From Fulvivirga ulvae (GTDB lineage: Bacteria > Bacteroidota > Bacteroidia > Cytophagales > Cyclobacteriaceae): a DNA stretch of 64,000 nt. Within the stretch, counting starts at the first letter, position 1; each line of letters starts with the position of its first letter. Of this stretch, positions 8,506 to 15,879 are shown one piece after another. The stretch covers positions 2,195,501 through 2,259,500 of the forward strand of contig NZ_CP089981.1 in the NCBI RefSeq assembly GCF_021389975.1, read 5' to 3'. The position numbers and the translations under genes are program-made. A model generated the notes under the pieces. The model was given only the letters and a program-made list of their open reading frames with translations. It made no database searches and was not told the DNA's origin.

Positions 8506-8901
8506 ATGAAACTACAATTTAAACTCTTACTGTTTTTCCTTTTAATAGGAGCAGGCGCAATGGCACAGGACCAACAAAGCCAGATTGGGGCTAAGATATT
8601 ACCATCTGCCGAGAAAGGTCTTGTAAAACTTCTGTATGTAAACCCCGGAGAGAAGCAGGTTTCTATAAATTTTTATGGAGAGAAAGGACTTCTGTTTAAT
8701 GAAAAGATCAAATCAAATCAATTTAAGAATGGGTTTATTAAATATTATGATTTGAAATCCCTGAAGTCAGGCAAGTATTGGATAGAAATAGCAGACTCGG
8801 AAATTTCCGTCAGATATGAAATGATATTTACTGATGAAACCATGTGGATAAGTTATTGGAATAACTATTTGCCACAAACTGAAGTTGCAGCAGTAAAGTA
8901 A
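8506..8901 (+). CDS. Small secreted beta-sandwich protein
   Basis: A 131-residue protein with a clear signal peptide (residues 1-20, cleavage after GAMA-Q). The mature part contains one copy of a beta-rich module with the pattern VKLLYVNPGEKQVSINFY, then a KGLLFNEKI strand and YYDLKSLKSGKYWIEI. The same pattern occurs twice in the secreted protein encoded at 62308-62892 (YKLVYINENQGAVLINIF and SLPEGSYTFEV). The two are therefore members of one family that this genome keeps as single- and double-domain versions. No catalytic motif is present. The fold resembles the extended strands of type IX sorting-domain-like modules, but no C-terminal sorting signal is evident. Confidence 0.75.
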   Translation: MKLQFKLLLFFLLIGAGAMAQDQQSQIGAKILPSAEKGLVKLLYVNPGEKQVSINFYGEKGLLFNEKIKSNQFKNGFIKYYDLKSLKSGKYWIEIADSEISVRYEMIFTDETMWISYWNNYLPQTEVAAVK

Positions 8902-8989
8902 AAGACATCACTGGGGGGTGATTTAGGGGTGACATGTTCTTGAAAAGACCGTGGAACCCCTTAACTTTATAAGCTAACATTTAGGAAAT

Positions 8990-9949
8990 TTGAGAACAGC
9001 GCTTATATCCATCTTGGTATTTCTTTTGAACGCTTCTTTTGCTCAGGAGCGACTTATCAACCTTGAGGGCCGGTGGAAGTTTTCTATTGGCGATAAAATT
9101 TCATGGGCTGACCCCTCTTATGACGACAGCTCGTGGGAAACCATTTACGCTCCGGAAATATGGGAGAACCAGGGTTTTCACGGTTACGATGGCTTTGCCT
9201 GGTACAGAAAATCCTTTGACATCACTAACCTGCCTGATAATAAAAGCCTGTATCTGCATCTTGGCTATATTGATGATGCCGATGAAGTTTATCTTAACGG
9301 TAAGCTCATAGGTTTTTCCGGGCATATGCCTCCCAAATTTAAAACTGCTTATCGAGCAGAGAGGCAATACACTTTTCCTGTTCAATACCTCAACAAGAAC
9401 GGCCCAAATGTTATTGCTGTACGTGTATACGATGCAACCCGTGAAGGTGGAATTTCCGGAGGTAAGCTTGGTGTCTACGCATCGAGCTATTCTTCCGGTT
9501 TAATCGTAGATCTTCAAGGGGTTTGGTCTTTTAGAAAAGATAACCAAGGCTATAGAAGGGAAGACTGGGAGCAGATCATGGTGCCCATTCCGTGGGAACC
9601 CCAGGGGCATGAAGAATATGACGGCTGGGCTACCTATAAAAAAACATTTACCCTACCTGCAGGGACATCTGCTGAAAACCTTGTTTTAGTACTTGGCAAA
9701 ATAGATGACTTTGACCGTACATACCTGAACGGTAAATTAATAGGCACTACCAGAGATGACAGGCCATTGGGTAAAAGCTACTCCTATAATGAGCTGAGGG
9801 TCTACACTATCCCTGCCGGATTGATCAGGCTAAATGAAGAAAACACCATAATTATTGAAGTGGAGGATATCGGGATGACAGGTGGGATCTGGAAAGGCCC
9901 TATAGGTATAACAACGGTGACCAGGTACTATCGATATTTGAAAGATTAA
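8990..9949 (+). CDS. Secreted protein with two GH2-type sugar-binding (jelly-roll) domains
   Basis: A 319-residue secreted protein. The best start is TTG at 8990, which gives an intact signal peptide MRTALISILVFLLNASFAQE; no in-frame ATG lies nearby. Two tandem repeats of the galactose-binding-like fold found at the N-terminus of family 2 glycoside hydrolases follow. Repeat 1 covers about residues 23-165 (LEGRWKFSIGD, WENQGFHGYDGFAWYRKSF, VYLNGKLIGFSG). Repeat 2 covers about 170-310 (LQGVWSFRKD, WEPQGHEEYDGWATYKKTF, TYLNGKLIGTTR). There is no TIM barrel or catalytic pair, so it probably binds glycans without cleaving them. The internal duplication is clear by eye. Confidence 0.8.
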   Translation: MRTALISILVFLLNASFAQERLINLEGRWKFSIGDKISWADPSYDDSSWETIYAPEIWENQGFHGYDGFAWYRKSFDITNLPDNKSLYLHLGYIDDADEVYLNGKLIGFSGHMPPKFKTAYRAERQYTFPVQYLNKNGPNVIAVRVYDATREGGISGGKLGVYASSYSSGLIVDLQGVWSFRKDNQGYRREDWEQIMVPIPWEPQGHEEYDGWATYKKTFTLPAGTSAENLVLVLGKIDDFDRTYLNGKLIGTTRDDRPLGKSYSYNELRVYTIPAGLIRLNEENTIIIEVEDIGMTGGIWKGPIGITTVTRYYRYLKD

Positions 9950-9951
9950 AA

Positions 9952-9975
9952 AAAGCCGGACCTCTATGGCCCGGC
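9952..9975 (-). terminator. Terminator for the M61 peptidase gene
   Basis: Read on the minus strand, GCCGG (9975-9971) pairs with CCGGC (9959-9955) and is followed by a run of seven T residues. It lies between the convergent GH2-like gene and the peptidase gene and is oriented to end the minus-strand transcript. Confidence 0.7.
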
Positions 9976-9990
9976 AACTGGTGAATTTCC

Positions 9991-11898
9991 TTATGGCCTC
10001 AGCCAGGCTTCCCTTATCAGTAATTGCTTTTCAGTAGGGTTTTCCATCAGTTCAAATAAATGCTGCTGAACAGCCTGAACTTTAAATACCGGTGAGCTTA
10101 ATTCAACTTCATTGAAATTTCCTTCATCATCTTTTCGCAAGACCGTATAAGAAAGTGTTTGCCCTTCATCAAGGCTGTTCTGGATATTTCCAATAAACGG
10201 CCCGATCTCAGGACCCAGTGGAGGTATTGATTGTCCGTTAATCTTTAATAGAATATCCCCTTCTTCAAAGGCCAGTGAGTCTCCCATAGCATTGAGGTTA
10301 TCAACGCCGGCTATAGCCAGGTACTTTTGACCTTCGTGTTCAGCTATAGTTATGTTTTGCTGTTGCAGACCTATACTATAAAGCTCTATATTTTCCTCGG
10401 GTATGTAATTTATACCTACCGTCTGGAAAATCTCTTTATATGGCAAAGGCTTTGTTCCGCCCACATAGGTTTTCAGAAACTCTCCTATTTCAGGGTATGT
10501 CATTTCGGTGATAATATCGAAGAGTTGTTCATCATCAAAGGCGCTATTTTTGCCATATTTTTTTGATAGGTCATGCATCAGCTCCTGAAGTCCGTATTCA
10601 CCGTTAGATAATTCAAGCAGTTTAAGATCTAAAGCAAGGCCTATCAGAGCTCCTTTTAGGTACACGTTGTAATATTGATCCGAATATTTTTCCAGTGTAA
10701 ACTTGCTGATGTCGGTAAAAGCGACTGTATCCAGAAAGTCAGATGCGGTTATCATCTTTTCCCTGATCATTTCAAGGTATTCATCAGGCCCGATCAGGTC
10801 GTATTGGATCTGCATATTGCCTGCGAAGTATTCTGTTACGCCTTCATACATCCACAGATGTTTTGACATTTTCGGATCGTTGAAATCAAAATTATCTATT
10901 TCCTCTGAGTGAATAGTTAAAGGCGTTACGATATGGAAGAATTCATGTGCGGCAAAGTCCCTCAACTGCTGCGCCATGGCCTGTATCTGCATTTCGGGCA
11001 TATAGTAAAATGAACTGTACGAGTGCTCAAGTGCGCCATATGAAAGCACAGGCTGATCGGTGAAATAGAAAATAAAAGCATATTTATCAACAGGTAGCTC
11101 ACCACCTAAATACTCCTTTTGTGCCTGCAAAATTTCCTTTATACTGGCAGCTATTTGTTCGGCCGTTACCATATTGTTTGGTGAGTAGGAAGCTATAAGC
11201 ACTTCGGTATCAGCTACTTTGATAAGTGCAGTATCCGGAGCACTGTACATGATAGGTGAATCTACCAGCCGGTCGTAATCCTCCACTTTAAACTGGTCTA
11301 CTTTTTTACCGGAGGCCTCTGCTTTTTCTGATTTTTCCAAATCAATTACCGTGCTCAGATCAGCTCCTACGGTGGCAGGTACCAATCCTGTAGCGCCGTA
11401 AAAGTTTTCCTTGCGAATGATATTAATGTCAAAAGGCACTTCTTTCATACCTTCGAAATATCCGAAAAAGCCACTGGGGTTCAGTACATAATTTTTGTCT
11501 GCTTCAATGTTGGTTCCGGCTGGTTCAAATATATCTGGCCCGTCTTTTTCTGTATCATAAGTATCTTCTACCCAATAGCTGATCTTTGCCAGCTTTTTGG
11601 CGCCCTTTATAGTCCATGAATTGTCGTTAATCCTTTCGGTTTCAAGTTTCCGCCCCTTTTTATCATATGCGGAGAACTCAGAGACCATTCTGCCATAGTC
11701 GGCAATGCTGTACGTGCCGGGAATGATCTTCGGAAGGTAAAATGTGATTTCATTCTCTTTGATCGCGGGTGGCTCAAGCTCTACAAAAACCTTGTCTTCA
11801 TTAACTTTAGTCAGATCAATTGTATACTTATAGTTGTCATTGGCAAATACAGATATTGCACAAATGGTTAACAGGCTTAGAATAAATAGTTTTTTCAT
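9991..11898 (-). CDS. M61 family metallopeptidase with PDZ domain
   Basis: A 635-residue secreted zinc peptidase of the glycyl-aminopeptidase family. The signal peptide covers residues 1-19 (ending VFA-NDN). The N-terminal beta domain covers about residues 20-190. The catalytic domain carries the HExxH motif as HEFFH near residue 315, and the third-ligand segment MYEGVTEYFAG follows about 35-40 residues later. A PDZ-like domain lies at about residues 515-600, with EEGDILLKINGQSI. The length and domain order match M61 members found in Bacteroidota and Proteobacteria. It is monocistronic, with its own terminator, and transcribed divergently from the thioesterase gene. A role in peptide scavenging in the periplasm is inferred from the family. 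Confidence 0.9.
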   Translation of the reverse strand: MKKLFILSLLTICAISVFANDNYKYTIDLTKVNEDKVFVELEPPAIKENEITFYLPKIIPGTYSIADYGRMVSEFSAYDKKGRKLETERINDNSWTIKGAKKLAKISYWVEDTYDTEKDGPDIFEPAGTNIEADKNYVLNPSGFFGYFEGMKEVPFDINIIRKENFYGATGLVPATVGADLSTVIDLEKSEKAEASGKKVDQFKVEDYDRLVDSPIMYSAPDTALIKVADTEVLIASYSPNNMVTAEQIAASIKEILQAQKEYLGGELPVDKYAFIFYFTDQPVLSYGALEHSYSSFYYMPEMQIQAMAQQLRDFAAHEFFHIVTPLTIHSEEIDNFDFNDPKMSKHLWMYEGVTEYFAGNMQIQYDLIGPDEYLEMIREKMITASDFLDTVAFTDISKFTLEKYSDQYYNVYLKGALIGLALDLKLLELSNGEYGLQELMHDLSKKYGKNSAFDDEQLFDIITEMTYPEIGEFLKTYVGGTKPLPYKEIFQTVGINYIPEENIELYSIGLQQQNITIAEHEGQKYLAIAGVDNLNAMGDSLAFEEGDILLKINGQSIPPLGPEIGPFIGNIQNSLDEGQTLSYTVLRKDDEGNFNEVELSSPVFKVQAVQQHLFELMENPTEKQLLIREAWLRP

Positions 11899-12043
11899 CT
11901 TTTGTTGAAGATAGTTATTTAGTTTGGGAAAGAAACGAAATCCTTCTCACATAAGTTTGAGACATTTGATAGAAGGAAGATATGTGGGTTAAGGATGCTT
12001 TTAGTTAACATAATTAAATATTTTATTGTTTAAATTTAGTGTT

Positions 12044-12430
12044 ATGAATTTCCATACAAGAAAGTGGGTAAAACCCGAAGACTTAAACCCAAACGGCACT
12101 TTATTTGGCGGAAGCCTTCTGCGCTGGATTGACGAAGAGGCGGCTATTTACGCCATTGTGCAACTTGAGAATCAGCGATGTGTGACAAAATATATGTCAG
12201 AAATAAACTTCGTGAGTTCAGCCAAAAAAGGAGACATCATAGAGCTGGGTATGAAAGCCATACATTTCGGGCGAACTTCCCTGACTATTGCCTGTGAAGT
12301 CAGGAATAAACTAACCAGAAAAACCATACTGGCGATAGACAAGATCGTATTCGTTAGCCTTGATGAAAATGGCAAACCAGCTCCGCACGGTAAGACTGAA
12401 ATTACGTATGTTAAAGATCGATTACAGTAA
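12044..12430 (+). CDS. Acyl-CoA thioesterase, YciA/hotdog family
   Basis: A protein of about 128 residues with a single hotdog fold that hydrolyses acyl-CoA thioesters. The ATG at 12044 is preferred to the upstream TTG at 12026, because the conserved family start (WVKPEDLNPNGTLFGG) then falls at the expected distance. The motif NPNGTLFGGSLLRWIDEEAA carries the family's active-site asparagine/aspartate and the helix that packs against the sheet. The later strand KGDIIELGMKAIHFGRTSLTIACEV is typical of the family. It is followed after 12 nt by a small membrane protein gene, probably co-transcribed. Confidence 0.88.
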   Translation: MNFHTRKWVKPEDLNPNGTLFGGSLLRWIDEEAAIYAIVQLENQRCVTKYMSEINFVSSAKKGDIIELGMKAIHFGRTSLTIACEVRNKLTRKTILAIDKIVFVSLDENGKPAPHGKTEITYVKDRLQ

Positions 12431-12442
12431 ATATTTTACCCC

Positions 12443-12796
12443 ATGAAACCGGAAATACTTAGTTTGGTAGCCTCACTATCGGGAGTTCTAATAGGTGGAG
12501 GCATCTCCCTTTTGCTGCAAAGAAACCAGCTGCGTCATGCTTTCAAGCTAAAAATTGAGGAACTCAAAACCGAACATATGGCTGAAAGGACCGCCCGTTA
12601 TTATCTTTCACACAAGAGCTATACGGATCGCCGCTTCGACACCATTAAAAAAGGCCTTGGAGGGTTTGAAGATGATGAATTAAGAAAAATACTGGTCAGG
12701 GCCGGTGCCATCAGAAGCTACCGGGATGATGAGGAATGGTGGACCCTGCTTGAGCGAATGCCGGAAAAGATAGAGAAATTGAGGGCTGATGACTAA
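12443..12796 (+). CDS. Small membrane-anchored hypothetical protein
   Basis: A 117-residue protein with one N-terminal hydrophobic helix (residues 5-25, SLVASLSGVLIGGGISLLLQ), then a charged helical region (about 30-60). A conserved-looking C-terminal segment follows, FDTIKKGLGGFEDDELRKILVRAGAIRSY. The tail is rich in acidic residues and tryptophan (DDEEWWTLLERM). The last 4 bp overlap the convergent saccharopine-dehydrogenase-like gene, so its stop codon is shared with the end of that gene. Family not recognised. Confidence 0.7.
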   Translation: MKPEILSLVASLSGVLIGGGISLLLQRNQLRHAFKLKIEELKTEHMAERTARYYLSHKSYTDRRFDTIKKGLGGFEDDELRKILVRAGAIRSYRDDEEWWTLLERMPEKIEKLRADD

Positions 12797-13848
12797 CCTG
12801 CTTTTTCGAACTGACAACCGTCAATCTCCAAAATTACATCCCTTCCGTAGGCGGAAGATGGTGTTTGAAAGCCCGGGCGGAATATGCCATTGAGAATTTT
12901 AGAAGCGAAAAGCAATGTCGCCTGTGAAGTTAGTGTGTAACCATTTGGGGTTTTAAGCCTCGCCTCATAGTATGACCCGTTCGAATTTTCAGCCCTGCCC
13001 CAAAGGTAAGTGTTGCTGTTTTCCCTTTTTTCTTCGCTAGGACCTGCCGGCTTCTTATCCGTCTGCTTTTTGAGGAAATTTTTCACCCAGTTGATTTTAA
13101 GGAAAAAGCGCAGACGGTGTGCCCATTTTAGTGCTTTCAATTGCTTTTTTGATGACCCTGCGAAAACTTCAATATTGGGAATGCCAGTGCTGAAGTACGC
13201 AGAAGAAACATCGCCCCAGCTTATACCTGCTGACAATTTTTTAAACGATCCATAGTTTATATCCCTGACCGATTCACCCTGGGGCTTTGTTTTTAGCTGG
13301 TGGTTCGATCGATAGACCTGACCCTCGCCGGCCCCTTCTATCATTGTTTTCGACGTTCCTCGCGAAATACCTCCTCCTGTGGCTGCAAAAGCAAGCTGTA
13401 ACTTTTCAGCATCAGGAACACGCGCTTTTAATAATGCTGCCAGGCAGTCTGAGGGTACCACGTCGAATCCTGAGCCGGGAAGTAACATCATACCGACTTT
13501 TTTTGCTGCCTCATCGTACCCATTAATAAGCTCGAAAACCTGGTACTCACCTGTAATGTCGAGATAATGGGTGAGTGTTGCCAGGCATGCTTCTACCATA
13601 GGTTTTGCTGTTTGTTGAAATGGGCCTGCGCAATGGATGACCACCTTTGCATCCTGCAAAAGGAGGTGTAATGCCTCTTTATTGGTCAAGTCAACTGCCG
13701 AATAAGAAAAGCCGGTCTCCTGAGAAAGCTTTTTTAGTTTCTCTTCGTTTCTACCTGAAAGTACAACCTCTATGCCTTGCTTCCTGGCCTCTTTTACAAT
13801 CAGCTCTCCGGTATATCCGTAAGCTCCATAAACTACAATATCTGTCAT
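12793..13848 (-). CDS. Saccharopine dehydrogenase-like NAD(P)-binding protein
   Basis: A 351-residue protein with a Rossmann fold starting at the N-terminus: IVVYGAYGYTGELIVKEA matches the GxxGxxG dinucleotide-binding loop. The segment VVIHCAGPFQQTAKPMVEACL is typical of the saccharopine dehydrogenase/trans-acting enoyl reductase superfamily, as is LLPGSGFDVVPSDCLAALL. It lacks the C-terminal domain of true lysine-pathway saccharopine dehydrogenases, so a reductase of unknown substrate is more likely. The gene converges on its neighbour with a 4-bp overlap. Confidence 0.85.
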   Translation of the reverse strand: MTDIVVYGAYGYTGELIVKEARKQGIEVVLSGRNEEKLKKLSQETGFSYSAVDLTNKEALHLLLQDAKVVIHCAGPFQQTAKPMVEACLATLTHYLDITGEYQVFELINGYDEAAKKVGMMLLPGSGFDVVPSDCLAALLKARVPDAEKLQLAFAATGGGISRGTSKTMIEGAGEGQVYRSNHQLKTKPQGESVRDINYGSFKKLSAGISWGDVSSAYFSTGIPNIEVFAGSSKKQLKALKWAHRLRFFLKINWVKNFLKKQTDKKPAGPSEEKRENSNTYLWGRAENSNGSYYEARLKTPNGYTLTSQATLLFASKILNGIFRPGFQTPSSAYGRDVILEIDGCQFEKAG

Positions 13849-14025
13849 ATACTAGCCAAGCCGAATATCATCCGGCAATTCGTTAGGGTTTTGCGGTGGT
13901 TTATTAACACCACCTCTTTCTAATAGTTCTCCACAAAGTTGAATACCATTAATTAAACCTAGTGTGGGTTTTCCGTTCTTGATCTCCTACAATCAATTTG
14001 ACCACGGCTTCCCATTCCTCAGGTT

Positions 14026-14691
14026 CTACTTTGTCATTGCGGCAACCAGGCCTGTGATCGTAGTTAAGATTGCTCCAATGGATACTCCTTTCCACTTGCC
14101 CATCCTTTTGCTCAGTGCCTGTGCTGCAATTACAAAAACAACAACAAGAATAAAATAAGGAAATTCAGTTTCTTCTGATGATTTGTCATGAGCCGATGGT
14201 TCCGAAAGTTCTTCCCCCTGAATAGCGGTAGATAATGCCTCTACTCCTTCATCAATGCCTGCATAAAAATTTCCCTGGCGGAAATTTGGTATGATGTAGT
14301 TATCTATAATTCTTTTGGCCGTGGCATCCGGAATGGTACCCTCAAGGCCGTAACCTACTTCAATCCTGACTCTTCTGTCATTTTTGGCTATAAGCAGAAT
14401 AACTCCGTCATCAATATCCTTTCGTCCGAGCTCCCACTTTTCTGCAACACGTATGCCATAGTCCTCAATAGGCTCAGGTTCTGTTGTCGAAACGATCAGC
14501 ACGGCTACCTGGCTGCCCTTGTCTTGTTCAAGAGCCCGGAGATTACGTTCTAACCGGTCAACTTCTGAACTACTCAATGTGCCGGTCTGGTCCGTTACCC
14601 GCTGCCATAGATCAGGTACAGACTGAATGCCCTGACCATATGAATGGGAGAGAAAGCATAGTAAAAAAAGTTGTAGAATTAACTTTTTCAT
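14026..14691 (-). CDS. TPM-domain (YgcG-like) secreted or membrane protein
   Basis: The preferred start is the ATG at 14691-14689, giving MKKLILQLFLLCFLSHSYG as signal peptide; an upstream ATG would add nine residues in front. The TPM domain covers about residues 30-160, with GTLSSSEVDRLERNL, GSQVAVLIVSTTEPEPIEDYG and the signature VRIEVGYGLEGTIPDA. A C-terminal hydrophobic helix (FILVVVFVIAAQALS) anchors the protein, and a second hydrophobic stretch (AILTTITGLVAAM) ends it. TPM proteins are linked to photosystem repair in plants and to stress/envelope roles in bacteria; the molecular activity here is unproven. Confidence 0.87.
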   Translation of the reverse strand: MKKLILQLFLLCFLSHSYGQGIQSVPDLWQRVTDQTGTLSSSEVDRLERNLRALEQDKGSQVAVLIVSTTEPEPIEDYGIRVAEKWELGRKDIDDGVILLIAKNDRRVRIEVGYGLEGTIPDATAKRIIDNYIIPNFRQGNFYAGIDEGVEALSTAIQGEELSEPSAHDKSSEETEFPYFILVVVFVIAAQALSKRMGKWKGVSIGAILTTITGLVAAMTK

Positions 14692-14773
14692 GTAAGCCGC
14701 TAAACTCTTTTGATGCATGTCGTTAAACTTACTAAATATATCACTAAATTATGAGTAAAAGTATAGATCAGGT

Positions 14774-15874
14774 ATGGCAAAAAGAAAAGTACTCGTACTA
14801 ACCGGAGGAGGTGACTGCCCGGGCCTTAATGCAGTAATTCGCGGTATTGTGAAACGGGCTAAAAGTGAAAAGGATTGGGAGGTATTGGGGAGCATGGAGG
14901 CGTTTAATGGCGTTATGCGGGAGCCTATGGAAGTGATAGCGCTTAACGAGAAAATGACCGCCGGCATACATGTAAAAGGAGGGACTATTTTAAAAACTAC
15001 AAACAAGGGTAATCCGTTTGACTTTCCTATCCTGCAAAGAGATGGCGGCTGGAGTACCGTCGATAAATCTGGAGAGTTGATAGAGCGTATAAAATCACTT
15101 GGTGTTGAAGCGGTTATAAGTATAGGAGGAGACGGTTCTCAAAGGATTTCACAAAAACTTTATGCGCAGGGCCTGAACATAATAGGCGTACCAAAAACGA
15201 TCGATAATGATCTGTCAGGAACAGATTTTACTTTTGGTTTTCGTACGGCGGTTCAAATTGCAACGGATAGCTTTGATAAACTGGTGACTACGGCAGAGAG
15301 TCATCATCGTGTAATGATTATGGAAGTCATGGGGCGTGGAGCCGGATGGATTGCCTTGCACACCGCGCTTGCCGGAGGCGCCGAAGTTTGTTTGATCCCG
15401 GAGATTCCCTATGATATCAACAAGGTGGTAGAGAGGCTTAACCAACGTTATGATCAGGGAAAGGGCTTTGCTCATATAGTAATAGCAGAGGGAGCCCGTC
15501 CTAAAAAGGGAAAAGTTACAGCAGCGAAAAGCGATGAGGTTGGGTACGAGAATAAACGACTGGGCGGTGTTGCATACCGTTTGTCAGAGCAGCTTAAAGA
15601 AGCAGGTTGCGAAGCCGATATCAGGGAAACAGTACTTGGACACACACAAAGAGGGGGTACGCCGATAGCTTTTGACAGAATATTAGCCACACTGTTTGGG
15701 GTTAAAGCCTTTGAACTGGTACTTGAGGGAGAGTATGGGAAAATGGTTTCTTATAAGAACAATAGGATTACTGCGGTAAGCATTGAAGAGGCCATTCGTA
15801 AGTATAATTTTGTAAATAAGAATTCCTTTATGGTTAAAGCAGCCAGAAGTATAGGCATATCATTTGGGGATTAA
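14774..15874 (+). CDS. pfkA: 6-phosphofructokinase, probably ATP-dependent (group III type)
   Basis: A 366-residue enzyme phosphorylating fructose 6-phosphate in glycolysis. Visible motifs are GGGDCPGLNAVIRG (phosphoryl-donor loop), GGDGSQ (donor-site discriminator), PKTIDNDLSGTDFTFGF (catalytic aspartates, TIDND) and MEVMGRGAGWIAL (substrate site). The residue equivalent to E. coli position 104 is glycine, as in ATP enzymes. The residue equivalent to 124 is lysine (PKTIDND), as in pyrophosphate enzymes. This G/K combination is the one known for actinobacterial group III ATP-PFKs. Five nucleotides separate its stop from the next gene, a histidine kinase, suggesting co-transcription. Confidence 0.9.
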   Translation: MAKRKVLVLTGGGDCPGLNAVIRGIVKRAKSEKDWEVLGSMEAFNGVMREPMEVIALNEKMTAGIHVKGGTILKTTNKGNPFDFPILQRDGGWSTVDKSGELIERIKSLGVEAVISIGGDGSQRISQKLYAQGLNIIGVPKTIDNDLSGTDFTFGFRTAVQIATDSFDKLVTTAESHHRVMIMEVMGRGAGWIALHTALAGGAEVCLIPEIPYDINKVVERLNQRYDQGKGFAHIVIAEGARPKKGKVTAAKSDEVGYENKRLGGVAYRLSEQLKEAGCEADIRETVLGHTQRGGTPIAFDRILATLFGVKAFELVLEGEYGKMVSYKNNRITAVSIEEAIRKYNFVNKNSFMVKAARSIGISFGD

Positions 15875-15879
15875 ATAAT

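Noticed and set aside
10327..10912. Plus-strand frames inside the M61 peptidase gene
   Set aside because: They are shadows of a well-supported minus-strand gene with intact catalytic motifs.
14774..15874. Pyrophosphate-dependent phosphofructokinase
   Set aside because: The donor loop reads GGDGS rather than the GGDD typical of PPi enzymes; the lysine in PKTIDND alone is also found in ATP-using group III enzymes.
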